Assembly: GCF_014218295.1 (NCBI RefSeq)
Contig: NZ_AP023287.1
Span: 5,270,001 to 5,334,000 of the forward strand
Direction: 5' to 3'
From: Mycolicibacterium litorale
GTDB lineage: Bacteria > Actinomycetota > Actinomycetes > Mycobacteriales > Mycobacteriaceae
Length of the DNA: 64,000 bases
The position numbers were made by a program, and so were the translations under genes. Shown here piece by piece: positions 1-10,374 of the stretch. The notes under the pieces were generated by a model. That model made no database searches, was not told where the DNA came from, and worked only from the letters and a program-made list of their open reading frames with translations. The first letter of the stretch is position 1; each line of letters starts with the position of its first letter.

Positions 1-1175
1 ATGCACCGGCGCGTTCCGCCCCCGAACGGGACGTGCGTCAGCGGCGACGGGCGCGCGCCGACGAACCGTTCCGGTGAGAACCGTTCCGGGTCGACGTAGT
101 CGTCGGCCTGTTCGTGGATCTCGCTCAGCGCCACCACGATCGAATAGCCACGGGGGATCACCCACTCGCCGAGTTCGAACGTCGGCGCGTGGACGTGGCG
201 GCCCGCGAAGTCGATGACGGTGCGGTTGCGCTGCACCTCGTAGATCGTCGCCTGGCGGTATTCGTTGTCGTCGGTCGCCGCCTCGGCGACCAGTTTGTCC
301 AGGACGTCGGGGTGCCTGCTGATCCGCTCGAACGCCCATCCGAGCGTGGACGCCGTCGTCTCGTGGCCGGCGGCGAGCAGGGTGAGCAGTTCGTCGGCGA
401 TCTCGCTGCGCGACATCTCCGTCCCGTCCTCGTAGGTGCTGCGCAACAGCAGCGCCAGCACGTCGTCACGCTCGTCGAAGCGTGGGTCGGAGCGGACCTC
501 GTCGATCAACCGGTCGATCACCTCGTCGTAGCGCCTGCGGTAGTCGGCGAGCCGGCCCCACGGCGTGAGGCGGCCGAACGTGCGCGGCGGGCTGGGGATC
601 ACCGCGAGCCGCGACCCCAGCGTGACCCACGGCGGGATGATGCGGCGCAGTTCGTCGAGCTTCTGGCCGTCGGCGCCGAACACCGCGCGCAGGATCGCGT
701 TGAGGGTGATGCGCATCATCGGCTCGAGCGTCGGGAACGTCTGCCCCTCCGGCCATGCGGCGGATTCGCGCAGGGTCTCCTCTTCGAAGACCTTCTCGTA
801 GTTCTTGACGCTCCTGCCGTGCAGCGGCGGGGTGAGCAGCCGGCGGCGGCGTTTGTGCTCGGCCCCGTCGAGGGCGAACACCGATCCCGGGCCCAGCACC
901 CGGCTGAGGTTGGGCTGGATGTTGCCGACCGCGTCGGTGGGCGCCATGAACAGCTGTTTGGCCAGTTGCGGGTCGGCGACGATCACCGTGCGGCCGAACA
1001 TCGGGATGTTGAGGCAGAAGGCCGGGCCGTGCCGTTTGGCCAGCCGGGCGACGAGCTGACGGCGCGCGAACGCGTAGGCGATCCCCTGCACCGGCATCGA
1101 CAGCCGCAGGGCCGGCGGCAGGTTCACCGCGGTGGGGCTCGAGGTGGGGACGTCGGCAACGGTCGCTTCGCTCAT
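1..1175 (-). CDS. Cytochrome P450, 3' end cut by window edge
   Basis: Heme-thiolate monooxygenase; about 391 codons are visible and the C-terminus lies off the left edge. Starting at ATG 1175 the protein shows an I-helix oxygen-activation motif AGHETTAS, a K-helix ExxR (EVQR) and the heme-loop start FGGGTRRC right at the edge, so the axial cysteine is the last readable feature. It is divergent from the TetR gene at 1272, with a roughly 95-bp shared promoter rich in GGTAC/GTACC repeats, so control by that TetR is likely. From memory the arrangement resembles M. tuberculosis cyp138 (Rv0136) and Rv0135c; orthology is not proven. The substrate is unknown. Confidence 0.93.
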   Translation of the reverse strand, partial: MSEATVADVPTSSPTAVNLPPALRLSMPVQGIAYAFARRQLVARLAKRHGPAFCLNIPMFGRTVIVADPQLAKQLFMAPTDAVGNIQPNLSRVLGPGSVFALDGAEHKRRRRLLTPPLHGRSVKNYEKVFEEETLRESAAWPEGQTFPTLEPMMRITLNAILRAVFGADGQKLDELRRIIPPWVTLGSRLAVIPSPPRTFGRLTPWGRLADYRRRYDEVIDRLIDEVRSDPRFDERDDVLALLLRSTYEDGTEMSRSEIADELLTLLAAGHETTASTLGWAFERISRHPDVLDKLVAEAATDDNEYRQATIYEVQRNRTVIDFAGRHVHAPTFELGEWVIPRGYSIVVALSEIHEQADDYVDPERFSPERFVGARPSPLTHVPFGGGTRRC

Positions 1176-1193
1176 GGCACTCCAGCCGGTCGT

Positions 1194-1242
1194 GGTACTG
1201 CGCTGTACCGAGGATGTGTGAGGTACGGTACCGGCTGGTACC
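1194..1242. promoter_or_regulatory. GGTAC/GTACC repeat array, likely TetR operator
   Basis: Inside the divergent P450/TetR promoter. GGTAC-N6-GTACC spans 1194-1209, followed by GGTAC (1222-1226), GGTACC (1227-1232) and GGTACC (1237-1242). Clustered inverted repeats between a TetR gene and its divergent neighbour usually mark the autoregulatory operator; binding here is inferred. Confidence 0.5.
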
Positions 1243-1271
1243 ACTCGACGCAAGGGTGGCCGGGAGGTGAC

Positions 1272-1861
1272 ATGACGACGGCGACGGTCCTGCCGGCGCA
1301 GGGCGACGCGTTCCGCGGCCGGCTACTCGACGGCCTGGCGGCCTCGATCGCCGAACGCGGATACCGCGAGACCACGGTCGCCGACATCGTCCGCCACGCG
1401 CACACCTCCAAGCGCACCTTCTACGGCCGGTTCGCCACGAAGGAGGAGTGCTTCGTCGAACTGCTGCGCGTCAACAACGATGCGTTGATCGCCCGGGTGC
1501 GGGCGGCCGTGGATCCGGAGGCCGACTGGGACCGGCAGATCCGCCAGGCGGTCGGCGCCTACGTCGACCACATCGCGGCACGGCCGGCGATCACGCTCAG
1601 CTGGATCCGCGAACTGCCCGGACTCGGCGCGCAGGCGCTGCCGCTGCACCGCTGGGCGATCGACCGCCTCACCGACATGCTCGTCGACCTGACCGGCAAT
1701 CCCGGTTTCCGCCGTGCCGGCAAGGGACCGCTGAGCCGGCCGCTGGCCGTCGTGCTGCTCGGCGGCCTGCGGGAGCTGACCGCGCTGGTCTTCGAGGACG
1801 GCAGCGATGTGCGGGGGCTTCTCGAGCCGGCGGTCACCGCGTCGACGGCGCTGCTCGGCGG

Positions 1862-1865
<4 letters not shown>
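1272..1865 (+). CDS. TetR/AcrR family transcriptional regulator
   Basis: A 197-residue DNA-binding repressor. Residues about 15-60 form the TetR helix-turn-helix, with the recognition-helix signature SKRTFYGRFATKEECF; the C-terminal half is the variable ligand-binding and dimerisation region. ATG 1272 follows a GGGAGGTGA ribosome site; the frame is open further upstream but that part would run into the P450 gene. Divergent from the P450, which it probably controls through the GGTAC repeats at 1194-1242. Its stop overlaps that of the convergent TetR gene at 1862. The ligand cannot be inferred. Confidence 0.93.
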
Positions 1866-3158
<1,293 letters not shown>

Positions 3159-3166
3159 GCGTTGTC

Positions 3167-4237
3167 TCAGCGGTCGCTGACGGCGCACGCGCAGTCGAAC
3201 TCGTCCTCGAGGCCCCGCGGCAGGTCCGTGCCGCGGAAGATCCCGCTGCCCGGGGTGGCGCCGGTCAGCGCGTCGGCGGCGAGGATGACGGCGGCGCCGG
3301 TCCAGGTGGTGCGCTCCTCCGGCCAGCGCTTGCCGTCGGCGAAAACGAGTCCGGTCCAATAGGATCCGTCGTCCTCGCGGAGATGGTGCATGGCCGCGAA
3401 CTGCTGGTGTGCCCGCGTCCGGTCACCGATCGCGTCGAGCGCCATCACGAGCTCGCATGTCTCGGCGCCGGTGACCCACGGTCGGTCGTCGACGCACCTG
3501 ATGCCCAGGCCCGGCACCACGAAATCGTCCCAGCGGTCGTCGATACGGGTGCGCGCACCCGGGCCGCGCAGGGCGCCGCACAGCACCGGGTAGTACCACT
3601 CCATCGCGTGGCGGTCCTTCGGGACGAACGAACCGGGGTGCGCCACGATCGCATGGCCCAGCCGGCCGACGGCCACCTCCCACTCGGGCTGCGGGTCGTC
3701 GAAGTAGTCGGCGAGTGCGAGCGCGCACCGGATGCTGTGGTGGATACTCGCGCAGCCTGTCAGCAACGCCTCGGGAATGGGGCCGGCTTCGCTTTGGGCC
3801 CAAGAGATCTCGCCGTTCGGGCGTTGGAGGTCGAGGACGAAGTCGATCGCCTTGGCGACCACGGGCCACATCGTCTCCGCGAACGCGCGGTCGCCGGTGA
3901 TCAGCAGGTGATGCCAGACGCCGGCGGCGATGTAGGCGCAGAAGTTGCTGTCGCTGTTGGCGTCCTCGACCACGCCGTTGCGGAACTGGATCGGCCAGGA
4001 ACCGTCCGGGCGCTGGGTGGCGCGGCTCCACTCGTAGGCCGCGCGCGCCGGTTCGATCAGACCGGCGACGGTCAGCGCCATCGCCGACTCGACGTGGTCC
4101 CACGGGTCGGTGTGCCCGCCGCTGAACCAGGGGATGGCGCCGGAGGACTCCTGCTCGGCCGCGATGGACTCGGCGGTCTGCCGACACTGGGCCGGGGTGA
4201 AGACGCCGGGAATCCCGGGCAGCTCAGCGGCGAGCAT
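3167..4237 (-). CDS. Alpha-toroid protein (prenyltransferase / glycosidase-like repeat)
   Basis: A 356-residue, probably cytosolic protein with repeated helix pairs of the alpha/alpha-toroid kind. Segments such as QRPDGSWPIQFRNG and LQRPNGEISWAQ resemble repeats of prenyltransferase/terpene cyclase barrels, while SNFCAYIAAGVWHHLLITGD looks like six-hairpin glycosidases (GH15-like). I cannot choose between a glycosidase and a terpenoid enzyme. ATG 4237 overlaps the end of the upstream methyltransferase by 14 bp; ATG 4273 is an alternative start with a longer overlap. It is the last gene of the operon glycosyltransferase-methyltransferase-toroid. Confidence 0.85.
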   Translation of the reverse strand: MLAAELPGIPGVFTPAQCRQTAESIAAEQESSGAIPWFSGGHTDPWDHVESAMALTVAGLIEPARAAYEWSRATQRPDGSWPIQFRNGVVEDANSDSNFCAYIAAGVWHHLLITGDRAFAETMWPVVAKAIDFVLDLQRPNGEISWAQSEAGPIPEALLTGCASIHHSIRCALALADYFDDPQPEWEVAVGRLGHAIVAHPGSFVPKDRHAMEWYYPVLCGALRGPGARTRIDDRWDDFVVPGLGIRCVDDRPWVTGAETCELVMALDAIGDRTRAHQQFAAMHHLREDDGSYWTGLVFADGKRWPEERTTWTGAAVILAADALTGATPGSGIFRGTDLPRGLEDEFDCACAVSDR

Positions 4238-4955
4238 CCACGACCGCCGGTTTCCGGAAGTAGAGGGCGACACTCTTCCCGATCAGCGGATTGAGCAGTT
4301 CCTCACCGCGCCGGGTGAGCCAGGGCGCCGACATCATGTCCCACACCAGCAGCTTGTGGTACGCCGCGACCGCGGGGTGGTCGTTCTTCGACGTGCCGAC
4401 CGCGCACTTGAGCCACCAGAACGGTGAGTGCAGGGCGTGGGCGTGGTGAGTGTGGGTGAGCTCGAGCCCGTGCGCGGTGACCTTGTCGCGCAGTTCGTCG
4501 GCCTTGTAGATGCGGATGTGGCCGCCCTCGTTGGCGTGGTACTCGTCGGACAGCAGCCAGCAGATCCGCTCCGGCAGCCAGCGCGGCACCGTGATCGCCA
4601 GTGCCCCACCGGGTTTGAGCACCCGAACCAGCTCGGAGATGGCCTGCTCGTCCTGCGGGACGTGTTCGAGGATCTCCGAGGCGATCACACAGTCGAAGGT
4701 GCCGTCGGCGTAGGGCAGGTCGAGCGCATCGCCCTTGACCGCTTCGGCTTTCGCCGACGACGGCGCCTCGCCCTGCGCCTTCATCGCCTGCAGTATCTCG
4801 TCGACGTCGTTGAGATCCTGTGCGTTCTGGTCGAAGCCGATCACGTCGGCACCGCGCCGGTAGGCCTCGAAGGTGTGCCTGCCCGCGCCGCAACCGACGT
4901 CGATGACCTTGGATCCCGGCCCGATTCCCAACCGGTCGAAGTCGACGGTCAGCAT
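4224..4955 (-). CDS. Class I SAM-dependent methyltransferase
   Basis: A 243-residue UbiE/Methyltransf_11-like enzyme. SAM motif I is VIDVGCGAGRH near residues 20-30, followed by an acidic ribose-binding position (VIGFDQN), a FDCVIASEILEHV motif and VLKPGGALAITVPR. ATG 4955 overlaps the stop of the glycosyltransferase gene by 7 bp, indicating translational coupling; the frame continues upstream but only inside that gene. The C-terminal third (WWLKCAVG, HKLLVWDMM) may contact a lipid or aromatic acceptor. Middle gene of the putative TetR-controlled operon; the acceptor is unknown. Confidence 0.92.
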   Translation of the reverse strand: MLTVDFDRLGIGPGSKVIDVGCGAGRHTFEAYRRGADVIGFDQNAQDLNDVDEILQAMKAQGEAPSSAKAEAVKGDALDLPYADGTFDCVIASEILEHVPQDEQAISELVRVLKPGGALAITVPRWLPERICWLLSDEYHANEGGHIRIYKADELRDKVTAHGLELTHTHHAHALHSPFWWLKCAVGTSKNDHPAVAAYHKLLVWDMMSAPWLTRRGEELLNPLIGKSVALYFRKPAVVDARR

Positions 4956-6175
4956 ATCGCCATCGCCCTCTCGTATACCGAAACCGTCTGCGCGGCAACC
5001 GATTCCCAGCTGAACACGTCGAGCGCCCGGCGTCGGCCCGCGGCGCCGAGGCGGTGCCGCTGGGTGGGTGAGTCGAGCAGTTCGCCCAGCGCCAGGGTCA
5101 GCTCGTCGACGTCTCCGGGCGCGACCAGGCGCGCGCACTCGCCGTCGTCGCCCACCACCTCGGGCAGGGCGCCGGCCCGGCTGGCCACGATGGGCGTTCC
5201 GCTGGCCATCGCCTCGACCGCCGGCAGCGAGAAGCCCTCGTACAGCGACGGGATGCAGGCCACCTCGGCCGAGGCCAGCAGCGCCGCGAGTTCCCCGTCG
5301 GACAGGCCGCTGGAGCTGTGCACGATGTCGGAGATGCCGAGTTCGGCGATCAGCTTCTCGGTCGGGCCGTTGGGCTCGAGTTTGGAGACCAGCTGGACGT
5401 CGAGGTTGCGCTCGACCCGCAACCGGGCGACGGCGTGCAGCAGGTGACTGATGCCCTTGAGCGGCACGTCGGCACTGGCGATCGCGATGATGCGTCCGCT
5501 GACGCGGTGGTCGGCGGGCCGGAAGAGTTCGGTGTCGACACCCAGCGGTACGACGTGCAGCTGTTCGGGCGACACCCCGAAGTCGTCGGCGATGTCGGTG
5601 GCCGATGAGGAGGACACCGTGAGCAGTTCCGGAATCCGTCGCGCGACCTGCTTCTGCATCTCGGCGAAGCCGTACCAGCGGCGCACCAGCGGTTTACGCC
5701 ACCAGCGGGCGGCCGCCACGTCGACCACCTTGTCGCGCGTGATCGGGTGGTGCACGGTGGCCACCACCGGCAGGCCCGTCGCGGCGATCTGCAGCAGCCC
5801 GGTACCGAGGCTCTGGTTGTCGTGCACCACGTCGAAGTCGCCACGCCGCTGGGAGAGCAGGCGCGCGACCCGCATCGTGAACGTCTTGGGTTCGGGGAAC
5901 CCGGCTGTCCACGTCGTCAACAGCTCGAGCAGGTCGATGCGGTCGCGGATCTCGCTGGGTCGCGGCACCCGGAACGGGTCGGGTTCACGGTAGAGGTCAA
6001 GGCTGGGCACCTTGGTCAGCCGGACCCGCGGATCGAGCCCCTCGGGGTAGGGCTGACCGGAGAAGACCTCGACGTCGTGACCGAGATCGGCCAGTCCGCG
6101 GCTGAGGTGCCGGACGTAGACCCCCTGGCCTCCGCAGTGCGTTTTGCTGCGGTAGGACAACAAAGCGATGCGCAT
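4949..6175 (-). CDS. Glycosyltransferase family 4
   Basis: A 408-residue retaining GT-B glycosyltransferase. The N-terminal acceptor domain starts IALLSYRSKTHCGGQGVYV with the glycine-rich loop; the C-terminal nucleotide-sugar domain carries the EX7E motif in EGFSLPAVEAMASG (about residues 320-335). It has no transmembrane segment, so it probably acts at the cytoplasmic face on UDP/GDP-sugar. First gene of the operon, with the operator-like GGACATGTGTCC at 6252-6263 about 75 bp upstream. The sugar and acceptor are not predictable. Confidence 0.92.
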   Translation of the reverse strand: MRIALLSYRSKTHCGGQGVYVRHLSRGLADLGHDVEVFSGQPYPEGLDPRVRLTKVPSLDLYREPDPFRVPRPSEIRDRIDLLELLTTWTAGFPEPKTFTMRVARLLSQRRGDFDVVHDNQSLGTGLLQIAATGLPVVATVHHPITRDKVVDVAAARWWRKPLVRRWYGFAEMQKQVARRIPELLTVSSSSATDIADDFGVSPEQLHVVPLGVDTELFRPADHRVSGRIIAIASADVPLKGISHLLHAVARLRVERNLDVQLVSKLEPNGPTEKLIAELGISDIVHSSSGLSDGELAALLASAEVACIPSLYEGFSLPAVEAMASGTPIVASRAGALPEVVGDDGECARLVAPGDVDELTLALGELLDSPTQRHRLGAAGRRRALDVFSWESVAAQTVSVYERAMAIC

Positions 6176-6381
6176 ACTCAGATGGATCCGGGGCTGGGCC
6201 GCGTCGCGCTGGACCGGTCGAATCGTGTCACGCAGAGACTCCGAACCTTCTGGACATGTGTCCAGACTATAGTTTGACGTGCTAGGCGACGCAATGCGTT
6301 CGCACGTGCCTGACTATCACAGCGGCGCGGCCGTGTCCTGCCCAGCAGGCTCTCCGGCGGCTCGCCAGCGGGCTGACCCGA
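6176..6381. other. Non-coding interval upstream of the glycosyltransferase operon
   Basis: About 205 bp between the glycosyltransferase start and the PPOX stop. It holds the operator-like site at 6252-6263 next to an AT-rich stretch (ACTATAGTTTGAC) compatible with a promoter. No gene with coding character was seen. Confidence 0.5.
6252..6263. promoter_or_regulatory. Putative TetR operator copy 2 (inverted)
   Basis: GGACATGTGTCC, the reverse complement of the 12-mer at 2426-2437, flanked by matching T/A bases (CTGGACATGTGTCCAGA). It lies upstream of the glycosyltransferase start at 6175. Sharing across two promoters of one cluster supports a TetR regulon. Confidence 0.6.
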
Positions 6382-6840
6382 TCACCGCGGCGGCGGGAAA
6401 CCGCCGGTCGCCACGGGTCCCCACCGGGTGGGCACCACGCGGATCAGGCACTTACCCTGGTCCACCATCGCCTGCCGGTACTCGGCCCAGTCCGGATGTT
6501 CCCCGGCGACCACCCGGAAGTACTCGACCAGCGCGTCGACGGCCTCGGGCAGGTCCACCACCTCGGCATCGCCGTCCACCTGGACGTAGGGGCCGTTGAA
6601 CTCGTCGGAGAGCACGACCACGCTGGCCCGCCCCGCCCTGCGGACGTTCGCCGCCTTCGCGCGCTGCGGATAGCTGGCGATGACGATCCGGCCGTCGCCG
6701 TCCACGCCACCGGTCACCGGCGAACTCTGCAGCGATCCGTCGGCGCGGAACGTGGTCAGCACCATCTTGTGCCGCGGCCGGACGAAGTCGAGCAGCTGCT
6801 CGAGTCCGACGGTGTCCGCCGTGGCGTATTTCGGAGACAT
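6382..6840 (-). CDS. PPOX-class F420-dependent oxidoreductase family protein
   Basis: A 152-residue split beta-barrel flavin/F420-binding protein of the pyridoxamine 5'-phosphate oxidase fold. Typical features are the early strand KMVLTTFRADGSLQSSPV, the VIASYPQRAKAANVRRAGRASVVV core and the C-terminal VVPTRWGP. Mycobacterial relatives (Rv1155-like) bind F420 rather than FMN and reduce diverse substrates; cofactor choice here is inference. It stands alone, with intergenic space on both sides. Confidence 0.88.
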   Translation of the reverse strand: MSPKYATADTVGLEQLLDFVRPRHKMVLTTFRADGSLQSSPVTGGVDGDGRIVIASYPQRAKAANVRRAGRASVVVLSDEFNGPYVQVDGDAEVVDLPEAVDALVEYFRVVAGEHPDWAEYRQAMVDQGKCLIRVVPTRWGPVATGGFPPPR

Positions 6841-6887
6841 GGCGCCACAGTAACGACGCCGGCTTGTCGGACCCCCGCACTACCGTG

Positions 6888-6903
6888 TCGAACATGAGTT
6901 CGA
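6888..6903 (+). promoter_or_regulatory. LexA (SOS) box, perfect consensus
   Basis: TCGAACATGAGTTCGA matches the mycobacterial SOS consensus TCGAAC-N4-GTTCGA at all 12 fixed positions. It overlaps the ATG (6894) of the 13E12 fragment, so the transcript is probably leaderless or nearly so and directly blocked by LexA. Confidence 0.8.
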
Positions 6904-7208
6904 TACGAGAGCGGATCATGGATGCGATGGATGCCGCCGACACGCTGTCCGCGCGACTCGCGGCCATTCCGGTGGCGGGGATGGGCCGCGCGGAGACGCA
7001 AGCGGTGCTGATCCGGTTGAGCCGACTGCGCGAGCAGTCGCAGGAGGTGGAGCGTCGCATGATCGGGCAGCTGGTCGCCTCGGGCACCCCGTCCCAGTTC
7101 GGCGCACGGACCTGGGCGGAGGTACTGTCCCGCCGGTTGCGCATCTCCCCCGGCGAGGCGCAGCGCCGCATCGCCGAGGCCGTCAGCGGGGATCCGTCTG
7201 CCGCTTGA
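6894..7208 (+). CDS. DUF222 / 13E12 repeat protein, N-terminal fragment
   Basis: A 104-residue ORF matching only the N-terminal DUF222 part of 13E12-family HNH proteins; the segment LSRRLRISPGEAQRRIAEA is characteristic, after which full-length members continue for several hundred residues to an HNH domain. Here a stop follows immediately, so it is a truncated remnant or a stand-alone DUF222 protein. A perfect LexA box overlaps its start. Its 3' end overlaps the end of the opposing gene at 7183 by 26 bp. Compare the intact paralogue at 34406-35977. Confidence 0.7.
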   Translation: MSSIRERIMDAMDAADTLSARLAAIPVAGMGRAETQAVLIRLSRLREQSQEVERRMIGQLVASGTPSQFGARTWAEVLSRRLRISPGEAQRRIAEAVSGDPSAA

Positions 7209-7488
7209 GCAGCCAGGCCGGCACCCAGTGGGTGACCGCCTTGCGCTGGGCGCCGTAGGCGATGTCATACGTGACCAGGCCCCACCAGTAGCCCTGCTCG
7301 CACATCCCCCAACACGTCAGCCGGCCTTCGACGACGGAGTGCATCTGCAAGCCGGCCGGGTTGTAACCGCCGTGCCGGTGCGGCTCACGCGGGAAGAGCG
7401 CGGCAAGGTCCACCAGGACCGCCACGGGCGGGTCGACGCGGCGGAACGCCGGCGGCAGCGGCTGGCCGTTGTAGCCGATCGACTGCAT
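7183..7488 (-). CDS. Hypothetical protein, possibly SOS-controlled
   Basis: A 101-residue protein I cannot assign to a named family. The sequence is compositionally credible: a hydrophobic VAVLVDLAALF segment, a tryptophan-rich C-terminal half (GYWWGLVTYDIAYGAQ) and a basic end. ATG 7488 is chosen; in-frame GTG codons lie just upstream. A LexA-like box (7501-7516) begins 13 bp before the start. It faces the 13E12 fragment tail-to-tail, overlapping by 26 bp. No signal peptide or catalytic motif is visible. Confidence 0.6.
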   Translation of the reverse strand: MQSIGYNGQPLPPAFRRVDPPVAVLVDLAALFPREPHRHGGYNPAGLQMHSVVEGRLTCWGMCEQGYWWGLVTYDIAYGAQRKAVTHWVPAWLLKRQTDPR

Positions 7489-7500
7489 CTCGCCCACTGT

Positions 7501-7516
7501 TCGATCATACGTTCGA
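7501..7516 (-). promoter_or_regulatory. LexA (SOS) box, 11 of 12 consensus
   Basis: TCGATCATACGTTCGA on the + strand: one arm is perfect and the other has one mismatch to TCGAAC-N4-GTTCGA. It lies immediately upstream of the 7183-7488 gene on the minus strand. Confidence 0.6.
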
Positions 7517-7771
7517 ACACGTCCGACCTGAAGCGACGGGGACGGGATGTTTGCCGGTGCAGACACGAATTGTCCACCCGACGAAGCTGCCCTATCCCGC
7601 GCAACCACCAGATCCTGCCAACCGTCAATCAATTACTGCCACTGGAATTAAATCGTTGACCAGCAGGTTTACCAGTGCAGACAGGAACGGGGAGCATCCG
7701 ATCCGGTCATACGAACCGCGACGACGGCCACGGCTCGTACCCACACCAGAGGGATAGAAAGAAGCAGGGAC

Positions 7772-8020
7772 ATGAACAAGTTCGGATTCGCCACCATCGT
7801 CGCCGGCGGACTGGCCACCGCCTTCCTCGGGCTCGCCACCCCCGCCCAGGCCGCTCCGGCCGGGCCGGGCAACGCCCAGGACGCCATCAGCTCGCTGGAC
7901 GACCGTGGCTACGCCGTGCGGGTCACCCACCAGGGCATGGTCAAACCGCTCGACCAGTCCAGCATCGTGGCGGTCCGCTACGACAACGACGACCGCGTCG
8001 TCTACGTCACCGTCCGCTGA
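7772..8020 (+). CDS. Small secreted protein
   Basis: An 82-residue exported protein. A Sec signal peptide (charged MNKFG, hydrophobic core to about residue 22, cleavage near AQA-APA) leaves a mature protein of about 54 residues with a YAVRVTHQG.. / ..VVYVTVR beta-strand pattern and no cysteine. The start has a good ribosome site (GAAGCAGGGA). A perfect 30-bp hairpin terminator follows, so it is a single-gene unit. The pattern is like small mycobacterial secreted proteins of unknown function. Confidence 0.82.
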   Translation: MNKFGFATIVAGGLATAFLGLATPAQAAPAGPGNAQDAISSLDDRGYAVRVTHQGMVKPLDQSSIVAVRYDNDDRVVYVTVR

Positions 8021-8033
8021 CACCCGACCAACG

Positions 8034-8063
8034 GCGAGGGGCACCCGATCGGGTGCCCCTCGC
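8034..8063 (+). terminator. Perfect 30-bp palindrome, intrinsic terminator
   Basis: A perfectly self-complementary 30-bp sequence (15-bp arms beginning GCGAGGGGCACCC) 14 bp after the stop of the small secreted protein. It has no strong T-tract, as is common for mycobacterial terminators. Confidence 0.7.
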
Positions 8064-8121
8064 TCGCGTTCGGGGCCAACTCGTGGTTTCGGTCCGATCC
8101 TCACCGGTTATCCGACCGCTC

Positions 8122-9503
<1,382 letters not shown>

Positions 9504-9516
9504 CCGGGAGGCCGGT

Positions 9517-10323
9517 ATGGCCCAGCAGATGAGCGGCATCCTCGGCGCGGCGTTCGACACGCTGCGCTACGAGCCGACGCCGAAACGGATCCGGGTCACC
9601 CTCGCCGGCGAACCGGTCGCCGACACCGACCGGGCGCTGCTCGTCTGGGAGCCGCGCCGCATCGTGCCCACCTACGCCGTGCCGCTCGACGCCCTCACCG
9701 CCCAGCTGGTGCCGGTCGGCGCGGAGTCCGGCTCCGAGGAGAACACCCGGCGGCGGCTCGACCCCACCGTGCCGTTCGCCGCGCACTCGTGTGAGGGCAC
9801 TGAATACGACGTGGTGGCCGGGGAGGAGACCGGCGCCGCCGCGGCGTTCCGCCCGGCCGACCCGGACGTCGCCGATTACGTGGTGCTCGAGTTCGCGGTC
9901 TTCAACTGGCACGAGGAATGCGAACCGGTCGTCAGTCACCCGCACGACCCGTTCCACCGCATCGACGTGCTGCGCAGCCGCCGGCACGTGCGGGTGGAAC
10001 ACGAGGGCAGGGTGCTCGCGGAATCGTCGCGGCCGCTGCTGCTGTTCGAGACGAACCTGCCGATGCGGTGCTACCTCCCGCCCGGCGACGTCGGGGAACT
10101 CGGGCCCAGCGACACCGTCACCTACTGCGCGTACAAGGGCCGCGCCACCTACTTCTCGGTGCCCGGCGGCCCGCGCGACGTCGCCTGGACCTACCGCGAA
10201 CCCCTGCACGACGGCGCCCCGGTGCGCGACCACGTCTGCTTCTTCGACGAACGCGTCGACGTGATCGTCGACGGGGTCACGGCCGAACGGCCAGTCACCC
10301 AGTGGAGTGAACCCGGCGTTTGA
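9517..10323 (+). CDS. DUF427 domain protein (tandem)
   Basis: A 268-residue protein with two copies of the DUF427 fold: first around residues 15-110 (KRIRVTLAGEPVADTDRALLVWE.. then FAAHSCEGTEYDVV) and second around 145-250 (HVRVEHEGRVLAESSRPLLLFE.. then TVTYCAYKGRATYFSV). DUF427 proteins are widespread and biochemically uncharacterised. ATG 9517 follows a GGGAGG site. It lies 13 bp after the broken acyl-CoA dehydrogenase and 50 bp before the alcohol dehydrogenase, so the three may have formed an operon. Confidence 0.9.
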   Translation: MAQQMSGILGAAFDTLRYEPTPKRIRVTLAGEPVADTDRALLVWEPRRIVPTYAVPLDALTAQLVPVGAESGSEENTRRRLDPTVPFAAHSCEGTEYDVVAGEETGAAAAFRPADPDVADYVVLEFAVFNWHEECEPVVSHPHDPFHRIDVLRSRRHVRVEHEGRVLAESSRPLLLFETNLPMRCYLPPGDVGELGPSDTVTYCAYKGRATYFSVPGGPRDVAWTYREPLHDGAPVRDHVCFFDERVDVIVDGVTAERPVTQWSEPGV

Positions 10324-10374
10324 CCCGCACCTGCGTGGGCACGCTGATCGGACACGGACTTTCGAGGAGGACGC

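Noticed and set aside
114-1271. Upstream part of the long + strand frame that ends as the TetR at 1865
   Set aside because: It runs antisense through the P450 gene; start and ribosome site support ATG 1272.
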